From Ceratothoa steindachneri (Eukaryota > Arthropoda > Malacostraca > Isopoda > Cymothoidae), in the NCBI GenBank assembly GCA_963969495.1, contig OZ018329.1, positions 147,372,502-147,436,501 on the forward strand: 64,000 nt of DNA, written 5' to 3'. The notes beneath the pieces are model-generated. The model had not been told where the DNA came from. It did not search any database and was given only the letters and a program-made list of their open reading frames with translations. The position numbers and the translations under genes were made by a program. Positions 55,660 to 64,000 of the stretch are shown piece after piece (position 1 is the stretch's first letter; every line of letters starts with the position of its first letter).

Positions 55660-57340
55660 ATATCATCCATCCACAGATAGTGGCTAACCAGGAAATGTAA
55701 AGTTTAAGTATTTTGAACGATTTTGCAACTATATAATTCTATTTGTGTAAATTCCCAAGAATATATTGCTTCATTTGGTAAACTAGTATTCTTTCCCCTG
55801 TATACAAAAGTGAAGATGCTCTAGTTGGAATGATAGGATTGGCCAAAGTTATGCACATCTTTGGACAAGTAAATTTAAATTGTGGCACTATGAACGTGTC
55901 ATCAATTTCTGTTGGCTTTTAAATGTCAGGAGAAAGTGTGAATGTGAAGCACCCCATGGTTAATAGATTAATCTTTACTGAGGAGTGCTTAGAATGTCTG
56001 AATAATTGTAATGGTGGAACAAGATTAAGCCACCCACACTGCTCCAGTGAAGAATAATGTGTTGCAGGGATAGCGGGGAATACATTGTGTGGGAGCTGAA
56101 GGAGTGATAATGGTCCAGAATTTCTGGTGTTCAAAATACTGATAATACGAGTGGAACGAGAGATTGCCTTGTATATGCCTTGTCAAATGGACCAACCATG
56201 AGAATGATATGCACACTGAAAGAATACATTGCAGCTTTGAATAAAATGTATACCATGAAGCAAATGAAAGGTTCCACCCTGATACATCAAAAGTTTTGGA
56301 ATAAATTTGTACCTCCTAACTTTTGCATAGACTGCTGGCAGAGGAGGGTGCCATCAAATTACAACAGCATGAAACACCTCTCTACTCTAACCTGGTCCCT
56401 TAGGACAGTCCCAGAAAATACAGCCTACTGAATTGCAACGTCGGCAGGGCCTACAGCACAGGCAGTAGGATCATCTGCCCCTGTGGACCTATTAACAACA
56501 ACCGTTAAACTTTATGTGTAAATTAATTCTTAGCTGAAATTATAGCAAATAAAAATGAAAAAGCAAAGATTTGAAAAACTTTTTCTTCCAAAATAGTTTG
56601 AACAAAAGTGGTAACCAAGAGTAATTTTAAACTAGCACATTTTGACTACCAGCTTCACAACTGACAAGGGTTCAAAGGCATAGATGGGCCTTTGACTATT
56701 CACATAGAAAATTTTGAGCATTTTCATCAACAAATGCAACTACATGCACATACGAACAAACAAATGACCCCCCCACCCCTGATGTAATACATGCACAAAG
56801 TATCTCCCACCACCCATACAACACCAAACTTCCCCAAATGCTTAACAGATACATGATGCCACACATCTCTTAAATTGCCCACAGATACACACATACCTGG
56901 GCCTGGTAGATCTCTGGGAGACCCAGGATCTGCTCCTGGAAGCTGGGGTGGGGCCTGGAATAAGTGCAAGGGTCCCTGACTCACTGTGGGGCCGGGGTCA
57001 TTACCACCACATACAAATATGCAGTCACACCACAGCGAGCACAATTTGTGGCAAAATTTTGCCTTCACAAGCAATTTTTGTGATCGAAAATTCAATTTTC
57101 TATAAAATCATGATTTATTTTATTCTTCTAGGCAATCATGTAACTGATCTCTTTCTGCTAATCAACCTTTATCCCTCCTTTTGTATGCATTATATTAATA
57201 GTGTACATACATTGTATGTACTTATGAACATTTTTTAATCCATTTTTCTGTATTCAGACGCATTTGTGAATTACTGTACCGTATTTTTTTAGTGCTAAGT
57301 TTAATAATAATAACCCTTGCAAGAATGTAGCCTAAGAAAC
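55660..57340. other. unassigned interval
   Basis: Short frames only (for example 56180-56431 plus, 56727-57095 minus, 56948-57238 plus) without recognised motifs. Confidence 0.35.
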
Positions 57341-57344
57341 AATT

Positions 57345-57645
57345 CCAAGGAGACAAGGAAAAGAGAAAGCATATATATCACCATGGAAGTGAAACGTGAA
57401 CAAGGTGTAAGCGTGGCTGACCTAGCATGCTCATAGAAGGAAATGTCAGGATACTCAGTGCAATGCAAATTTACTTGACGATTTAGAAAGGTTGCTTCTC
57501 ATATGGATCAATGAGAACCAATTGCAAGGTGACAGTACATATTAGTAAGAGCTTCATTTGTGAGAAGGCGAAATTAATTCACGCCAACCTTGTTAAGAAC
57601 AATCCAAGAGCTTTTAAGATTTAAAGCTCTTGAGTCAGTCAAGAA
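57345..57645 (+). pseudogene. Tigger/CENP-B-like transposase N-terminal relic
   Basis: The plus strand has MEVKREQGVSVADLACS near 57384 (the first HTH, usually K-x-E-I-I-x-x-x-x-x-G-x-x-V-x-x-I-A). It continues with LLDDLERLLLIWINENQLQG and FICEKAKLIHANLVKNNPR (57470-57610), the CENP-B-type second helix-turn-helix. Several indels. A terminus-like cctcataatgag...gaggtacaactgta near 57950-57975 may be its end. Confidence 0.6.
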
Positions 57646-57979
57646 ACTGTTCCTAATGAAGAGCATTCCCCATTGGTGGAAGATCCTCCTCCTTCACCCC
57701 AATAATCCTCTCACCCTGTGCCAGAAGCTACCTCTTTTTTTTATATAAGTTGCAACAGTAGTTTTTTATTTTACTAATTATTTCTTTGCCAGGTGTTTAA
57801 TATGTAATTAAAATGTAGTGACAATGATTTCAGAGTGGATTTTTTTTTCTAAGGAAATAGGCAAAATTCACAGCTGGGAATGGATTAATTCATTTTACAT
57901 TAATTCCTATTGGAAAAATTAGTTCTCATAAAGTGACTTGGGAATGGATTATGCTCATTATGAGGTACAACTGTACTAT

Positions 57980-58594
57980 GAATATACTATGAATATCACT
58001 CTTCTGCATCACTGGAAGATGCCTTTAGGCATACACAGTGCACACCTTGGCTATGATACTCATGATGGTAAACAAAACATACAATCAATAGAAAATGTTT
58101 TAAAGTCCAGGATTTGCAAAATGCACTTCTAAATCAGGGATGAGCAATAATTTTAAGGAGCAGGCCACATTGAGACTTATGTAAAACTGCAAATTTTAAG
58201 AATACAAGTTAATTGCACTTACCTTTGTACATTTGTTTGCATATACCAAAGATATACCAAACATTTATATCAGAGACCTACACAATTTACAATTCTTACC
58301 TCATGTGATCATTACCCAGGGCTGCAAGTATTTCCCATTTAAGTACCAACTACAGTAAACATAGCAAAAGAGCATGCAGATAAGGATAACGAGAATGAGA
58401 ATTTATAAAGATCAGATTAAAGAAATGTTTAGTGAAATGAAATATTTGCATGAAAAAATTATATGGATATACATTTTAGGGGGATTAACAAGCCTTGGAA
58501 GTCAGGAATAAGCTCGGATGTAGAAATGGTTAATATTGCGCTCAAATGCGACAGAATTATTGTTTAAGATAAATTTCTTGCAAAATATTCAAAT
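57980..58594. other. unassigned interval
   Basis: No supported feature. Confidence 0.35.
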
Positions 58595-58595
58595 A

Positions 58596-58860
58596 CAATA
58601 AACCCTCGACATAACGAACTATATGGGGCGGGGGATCGTTCACTATGGATATGTAATACGTATGAACTTACTAATAAAGTGGACTACACAACATAGTATT
58701 GATACAAACCTTGCACTGTAGGAGACATGTGATACACCAACATTCACTCAGGCTGGTCATAAACGCTTGCCTGTTAAACCCAATCGAGTTCAGCCAGGAA
58801 ATTTGGTTCATTATATCCCAAATTTATTTTATTGAGGTTCGTTATATTGAGGGTTTACTG
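58596..58860. mobile_element. pogo/mariner-type MITE, 265 bp
   Basis: Termini are caataaaccctcgacataa and, in reverse complement from the right, cagtaaaccctcaatataa. At least 20 of the outer 24 bases match. TA flanks both ends (58594-58595 and 58861-58862). No coding frame, so it is non-autonomous. Confidence 0.85.
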
Positions 58861-58862
58861 TA

Positions 58863-61060
58863 GTTCATCTTCAATATTTTGTCAAATTCAGAAATGAAAT
58901 GTGGCCACATGAAAGGGCTTTGTGGGCAACAGTTTACCCACATCTGCTCTAAATAGATACCTAGTTTAGAGATTTTGTGCACAAAATGATTAAGGTTAGC
59001 AAATATTCTAGTGACATTTGGAAAATACTTTTGAAAAATTCTTTTTCTTCTCATTTTAGCAATTTAGTCACTATTAAGTCAATTCATCAGTGTACTCATA
59101 GGGACAATTAAAGGGAAGACATGGCAAAATGATAAAACAAGCTAATTTAAATTTTATAACTAAAATAAAAACAGCAAACCAACACTCCACAAAAAATAGT
59201 CTTACTCAGCTGGAAAAGGAAGGCCCCTCTCTTGGGGGTATTTGGTGCATATTCATACCCTTAGCCAGTACACAAAGCAATTCTGAGCACAAAGGATAGC
59301 AACCCCACTTGTATATGTATAGACAGTACAGGTAGTGTTTGCAAAGCTCTGAGAGTGGGATATAATATGCCATTCTTTTCAAAGAAAGATCACTCAGCTG
59401 TACAAAAGGCAAGTACAGAAGAATCAAGATGCCTTTGCGACTATATTGAGGAATTCAAACACTGATGAACAAATGCCTTGGAAAAGCCAAGATTGTTCAA
59501 TGTTGAAAAACAATACAGGATTTTGTGGCAGTCTTCTTTAGAAAAGGAATAGGTGAAAGAAAAATGAAAAAGATAAAAAGAGATTGACCAATGAAATTTA
59601 AAATGCCATTGAATTTTGCAATACAATAAATATACACATTAATAAAACCAATAATATGCAAATCAAACAATAAGTATACAAAGTTTACTCCTTGTTTTTG
59701 AGGTTTACCTTGCCTAATTTTTATTTTGTAGACAGGTAGGTAATAGAGTGCCTTTGAACTTCAATACTGGAGAAGCAGGTCGAGGCATAACACCCACAGG
59801 AGAATCTGGAGCAGCTGAAGGAGCAGATAGATAACTAAATTCGGGAGAAATTTCATCTACATTAGGGAGGAATCGGGTCTCATGGAAGCTTTACTGTATG
59901 TATGGAGCAGCAGCCAAAGCATGGTTCACCTAGAGCTTGTGTAGGGCATTTTATCTTGTATTGGTGAGTTGCTTATCTTTAAATGTTTCAATACACTGGG
60001 AAACCAACCAAGGGTGAATATGCCAGCATATTGGGGGATCAAATCTGCCCTGTGAAAGTTGGGTTTGGATGGAGAAGCAAGAGGAAACTATCAAAATTTT
60101 CCTAAGAGTAGGTGTAGAGGCAGATAAATGTAAGAGCATGGAGTGAAAACAGTAGAGCTTATCCATGACAAAAATAAAAGTGATTGGAAGGAGGTCTAGC
60201 AAGTGTACACAAGCAGGGCCACTGCTGTTTGAAATTTTCTAAACGAGTGAATTGGAGAATAGTTACAAATGAGAAGACAAAGTAGCAAGAATGGATATAA
60301 GTCTAGTATACTGTACTGCAGTGCCAGAAAAAAGACAGCCATGCTTTGAATTTAGTGTGAAAATAATAGTTACCATTTGGATACAGAAAAGGCTGAACGG
60401 AAAGGAGTAATAAATGATATGGAAGTTTTATCTAGCACTGATCAAAGTGAGGGAACCAGGAAAACACAGGCCTGTTGACTAACAGGCTGAAGTCCTGCAG
60501 AGGGAATAATGAGTAGTTGGGTAGATGTCAGAAGTAATCCTATGGGAGAGGGGCAAGAGGGTCAGTTGTCCATTGGATAACAAAATCCTAACCTCCAAAA
60601 ACACTATTTTACAAGGATACTGAAACTTAAAACCAAGGTTACAAATTTTAGCTAATCCATAAACCCATTAATCATACTTGTGGAGCAAAGTTGAGGTTTT
60701 CATCAGTAGCCATTACCCAATCCTTAGTATTGAAGATCCTGCAGAAAACTGGATACTCAGTAAGGTACTATCACTGTGATGGGAAACAACAACCCTACCA
60801 CAGTGGTAGTTCCTACCGGAGGAAGACCAGACTTGAAGACACTGGTTCAACTAATGGAAAACCAAACTTACCTCAATTGAATCTTACACTTGGCATGCAG
60901 CAACTGGAGCAATAGAATGGATGAGTGTTAACCTCTAGTCATGGAAATAAGCAACATGTCCTAGAGGTACAACCATCCACTCTAGAACTCATTCGACACA
61001 CTGTAACAAATGCATACCCTATTCAAGCTCCAACCCTGTGTACCCCACCACTATTTACTC
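58863..61060. other. unassigned, probably intergenic or intronic to the minus-strand host gene
   Basis: Frames at 59951-60202 (minus) and 60691-60915 (plus) lack known motifs. As the host gene on the minus strand continues leftward through a donor site at 61062, much of this interval may be its intron. No downstream exon could be identified. Confidence 0.35.
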
Positions 61061-61062
61061 AC

Positions 61063-61661
61063 CGATGAGAGTAGCTTCAGGCATTCCAACTGCTGTTGAT
61101 GCAAATTCTTCACCTTCAATATTCTGGATGAGTAATACAGGCCATAGTAGCAATCAGGCGAATGTTCAAATGCTTCTTTGTACTTCAGCAGGGCAGCACT
61201 AAATTTTCCAAGATGTTCTAAAGATAACCCACAAATGAGGGAATTCCAACCAAGCAAAGTGGGAGCACAATTTTCTTGTTTCAATGAAGACAAAAGACCA
61301 ATAGATTCACTATAGCTGGCCTCTTTGTACTTCCTGCAAGAGGCGAAGAAAGTACATAAAACTTGTAAATACTCTGGTGTGTCAAGAGCGACTTCATGGT
61401 CATTCATGTAATTGAGAGAATTGAACAGAATTCGATTGAAGTTCTGGTATGGTTCATCTGGGGATAATGTCAACTCCTTAAGCCAGATAGGAGGGTTCAG
61501 TTCTGGAGATGGCCAGCCCAAGATGTGCAAATAAGATTCAAATGCCATGTTGGATTTATAGTGGTTGTGCAGCAGCAAAGTAGTTGCAAAACTGCACTTC
61601 TGAAATGGCTGAGGAACATCAAAAACCAATTGATCAATATCCAAGTCATAATCGATAAACC
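61063..61661 (-). CDS. host gene exon (helical, TPR-like; tentative FANCG-like)
   Basis: The minus-strand exon is bounded by a strong acceptor (tatattttcag, ending at 61662) and donor (TCATCG|gtgagt at 61061-61062). With the T left over from the upstream exon it completes a codon, then gives 199 codons, so it ends in phase 0. Content: FIDYDLDIDQLVFDVPQPFQ, several amphipathic helices, and near the end LICGLSLEHLGKFSAALLKY ... YYSSRILKVKNLHQQQLECL, a TPR-like helix-turn-helix pair. The last part is faintly like the '[24 protein letters not shown]' region of FANCG, which acts in the Fanconi anaemia core complex for crosslink repair. That match is weak and from memory. Unlike its surroundings this sequence has no stops and clean splice sites. 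Confidence 0.72.
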
Positions 61662-61762
61662 CTGAAAATATATAAAAAAAATTCAGATCAGGATTAAATC
61701 TGGCAAGATGAATTGTTTTATAAATTATAAGTGTGCAGCTAAATATGAAACCATGAGCTTAC

Positions 61763-61952
61763 ATTTGTCCATAAAATATTGCCAAACTGTTTGAATCAAA
61801 TTCTGAGCATCTTCAGCATGACAAACAAGACCAAAGTAGAGGACAGATATCAAGGCTTCACAGGATTCTTCAAAATGTTTGGCAACCCGTTTTCCATTGG
61901 CCAGATGCAACTTAAATAACCAGCATAATTTCTCAAAGCTTGCATCATGGAC
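61763..61952 (-). CDS. host gene exon, upstream neighbour
   Basis: Acceptor ttttatttcag|GTCCATGATG (exon start at 61952) and donor GACAAAT|gtaagc (exon end at 61763). The 190 nt give 63 codons plus one base, which joins in frame with the GG at the start of the next exon across a 101-bp intron (61662-61762). The product (VHDASFEKLCWLFKLHLANG, then HAEDAQNLIQTVWQYFMDK) looks all-helical. No start codon context is convincing, so further exons should lie upstream (higher coordinates), but none was identified before the LINE at 62.64 kb. Confidence 0.7.
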
Positions 61953-62640
61953 CTGAAATAAAACATTCTTAAACACAGTTGAATGACTTTAAAAGGAATT
62001 GATTAAAAGTCATCTAAGTAATATATAGAACTAAAACAATAATATTTTATTAACATTTCCCACCATTTTACCAGTTTTGAACCTGAATAGACATCCTGCT
62101 TATAAAAGTATCCTGTCTATATTCGGTTAAGCAGGTTGGAATATAATATTCAGGTATGGTGCCTACATAATAGGCAGTATAAACATTGAGGTAGCGAAAA
62201 AAAAAGCCATTTTCGAGGCCCTTTAATGTGGATGAGGGCGCCATTTTCATTTCAAAGAAAATGCTAGGTTGATAAATCAGAAATAAGGAAAGTTTTTGAG
62301 CTGGAAACTAGCAAGAGTAAGATGTTACTACATGAAGGATAGAAAATTGAGGAATAAGCTGGATGAAATGGTGCAATGATGATGATGCATTGCTGGGGTT
62401 ATGAATAACTAGTTTATGCAAAGGTCTTAATATTGTGAATCCTAACACTGTTGGCTTTAATTTAGAACATCTACACAAATTCCTAGAGGTTTCCTCTTGT
62501 AAGGAGGAGGGCTTCAATAGCGGTAATGCAGTAATGTTCCTGAGTGGCGAATAATGGATCTTAGTATTTTTAATGTAAAATATGTTACATCAGTTGAGAT
62601 TTTAAAAGCTGCTGTCATTAAACCTGATATTATCCGCTGT
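61953..62640. other. probable intron or upstream sequence of the host gene
   Basis: AT-rich, with no motif-bearing frames. The minus frame 62068-62250 could include an exon, but its edges show no good splice pair. Confidence 0.35.
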
Positions 62641-62642
62641 CC

Positions 62643-64000
62643 AGGAAAAAGGCTAAACTAATATTTTACCAATTTCTCCATCAACTTGCACACGCAAGAG
62701 GTTAGAGAGATTAGGCAGAAACCAGCTGGAGTAGAGTGATCTCTCCCCGGCTTTGCGAAAGGCCAGCACAGTAGCAATTCGCCAGGAATCTGGGAGGAGA
62801 TCCTCCACCCAGATCCTGTTGAACAAATCTAACAGAAAGGCCATGCCTCACTCACCCAGTTGTCGAAGTATGGCGTTCTGGACAATCTTCCAGGCCATGG
62901 GCAGTGCTCGCGCACGAAGAGAGAAACGCAACTCACTCACAGTAAACCTGTCGTTGAAGGGTTCTCCGCCTCTGGAGGTAAAGTCGAGGCGCAACATCAA
63001 AACTAAAGCGGTTGAGAAGGATTCTGCTTGCTGTCCCCTTATCCTGGACAATGGGAAGGGGGTGCTGGAAGAACTTGCCCAGAATCCCTTTGATTCACAT
63101 CCACACCTCTGTGGGAGGGAGGGCAGGGGGCACGCGCCTAGCATGGTTTTCTGCAGAAAAATAGCAAATGGGGAGCGGGGCGGGACAAGTGTCCGCAGCT
63201 CCTCCCAGTTGGAATGGAGTCCACGGCAATTGAAGGAATATGGCCTCCAAGCCTAGCTCGGGCCCTCTTTGAACAGAAGACCCTCACGGGTATAGCCGTA
63301 TGCTTCCTGGAAGCAGAACCCCTATCGGTGTTGGCCGGACAATGCTCTGAAGGCATGTCGCCTTCGAGGAGTAATTCGGGGAGGTTGGACTCACCATGTG
63401 AGTCTTTTCCTCCCTCCGCCTCAAAACCTTAGGCGGGCGCTGTGGCTTCAGAAGCGGGGGCCCTCTTTTTGAGGATCCACAGTCTCCGAGCCACCCAGCC
63501 TACCCTTAGACATGGGTGGTTGCTGTCCTTTCAGGAAGCAACTTTAGGAACCCGGTAAGATGGCCTGGTGACCAACTTCAGGAGTGTTGCCTCCTGGAGT
63601 CTAATGACTTGGTGGAGGCGCATGGCCGTTTCACCTTATGGGAAACGGTCAAAGTGAGGGAAGGGGGAGGGGAGCCCTGATTTAACCAGGGCTGGGTGTG
63701 AACCCTTTGTGCCACCAGCTTTACCAGGGAAGTGCCCAGGTTGAGTAGAACCCACAGAAGGGCTCTGAAAGGACGCGGAAACAGCCGTGCTGGTTGGATT
63801 GGATGGGCCAGGAGCAGAGGTCATCTTTCTAAGCATTGAGGCGGAAGACGTCCCAGGCAGAGCCAGGACCAAGTCCTTAGACTCACGGAATGAGAGTCAA
63901 TCCTGGGCCTGAACAGCCAGGATTTCTTTCTCAAGGAAATATGCACCACATTGCTTGGAAGAAGTGGGGTGGCCACACATGATTTAGACATATGGTGTGC
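62643..64000 (-). mobile_element. I-like LINE copy, first family (minus), runs off the window
   Basis: Minus-strand pieces from right to left: the ORF1 tail with GTSSASMLRKMTSAPGPSNP and TSTAVSASFQSPSVGSTQPG (63.64-63.87 kb, parallel to residues 210-255 of ORF1 at 0-1.5 kb), an ORF1/EN junction (63.14-63.36 kb), then a jump to the EN/RT linker (FNDRFTVSELRFSLRARALP, 62.94 kb) and RT start (FLLDLFNRIWVEDLLPDSWR, 62.8 kb), ending near FLDS at 62.64 kb. Most of EN is deleted. The adjacent host exons lie about 700 bp away. Confidence 0.8.

Overview
This is a eukaryotic, repeat-dominated stretch, most likely from an invertebrate animal. An arthropod such as a decapod crustacean or a chelicerate fits the mix of I-superfamily and CR1 non-LTR elements, mariner/Tc1, hAT, Tigger, Helitron and Ty3/gypsy-like sequences, but no diagnostic single-copy marker fixes the phylum. 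There are no bacterial operons, Shine-Dalgarno sites or CRISPR arrays. The only convincing host gene is a pair of spliced exons on the minus strand at 61.06-61.95 kb, encoding a helical, TPR-like protein with weak resemblance to FANCG. Almost everything else recognisable is mobile DNA in various states of decay.

Layout. 0-5.26 kb: a nearly full-length I-superfamily LINE (ORF1 with CCHC knuckles, endonuclease, RT, RNase H, 3' UTR, poly-A), broken by several frameshifts. 5.5-11 kb: RTE-like relics (minus) and two deleted copies of the same I-like family. 11-15 kb: a 5'-truncated I-like 3' end, a Helitron helicase scrap, and a mariner carrying another I-like 3' end inserted with a perfect 14-bp target-site duplication. 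15.1-18.1 kb: a Tc1-like element split by a hAT element that itself contains a (TA)n-centred foldback. 18.7-19.6 kb: a deleted mariner. 19.9-22.5 kb: a scrap of I-like ORF1 and a Tc1-like element containing a Helitron piece. 22.5-28 kb: a second, diverged I-like family (mainly minus). 28-31 kb: a degraded copy of the first I-like family with nested insertions, flanked by a ~400-bp inverted repeat pair. 32.6-34.8 kb: a Tc1/mariner relic and a Tigger element with an I-like insertion. 34.8-40.9 kb: a tandem LTR retrotransposon (partial LTR-gag-LTR-gag-PR-inverted RT-PPT-LTR). 41.4-43.4 kb: a foldback element, a tRNA-like SINE head split by a hAT MITE, and a hAT relic.

43.5-48.2 kb (minus): a CR1-clade LINE whose 967-codon endonuclease/RT ORF2 is uninterrupted, while its ORF1 (PHD-like zinc finger plus SGNH esterase) is frameshifted. 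50.5-52 kb: a hAT relic. 53.66-55.66 kb: a third mariner with a solo LTR of the 35-kb LTR family inside it. 57.3-58.9 kb: a Tigger-like N-terminal scrap and a pogo/mariner-type MITE. 61-62 kb: host exons. 62.6-64 kb: another I-like copy running off the window.

The most informative signals are nested insertions that can be resolved to the base with TSDs, and a stem-loop conserved next to the poly-A tail in six copies of the I-like family. Nothing here proves a wholly new biological system. The conserved LINE 3' hairpins, the intact CR1 ORF2 paired with a dead ORF1, and the five-knuckle rearranged LTR element are the best candidates for a second look.
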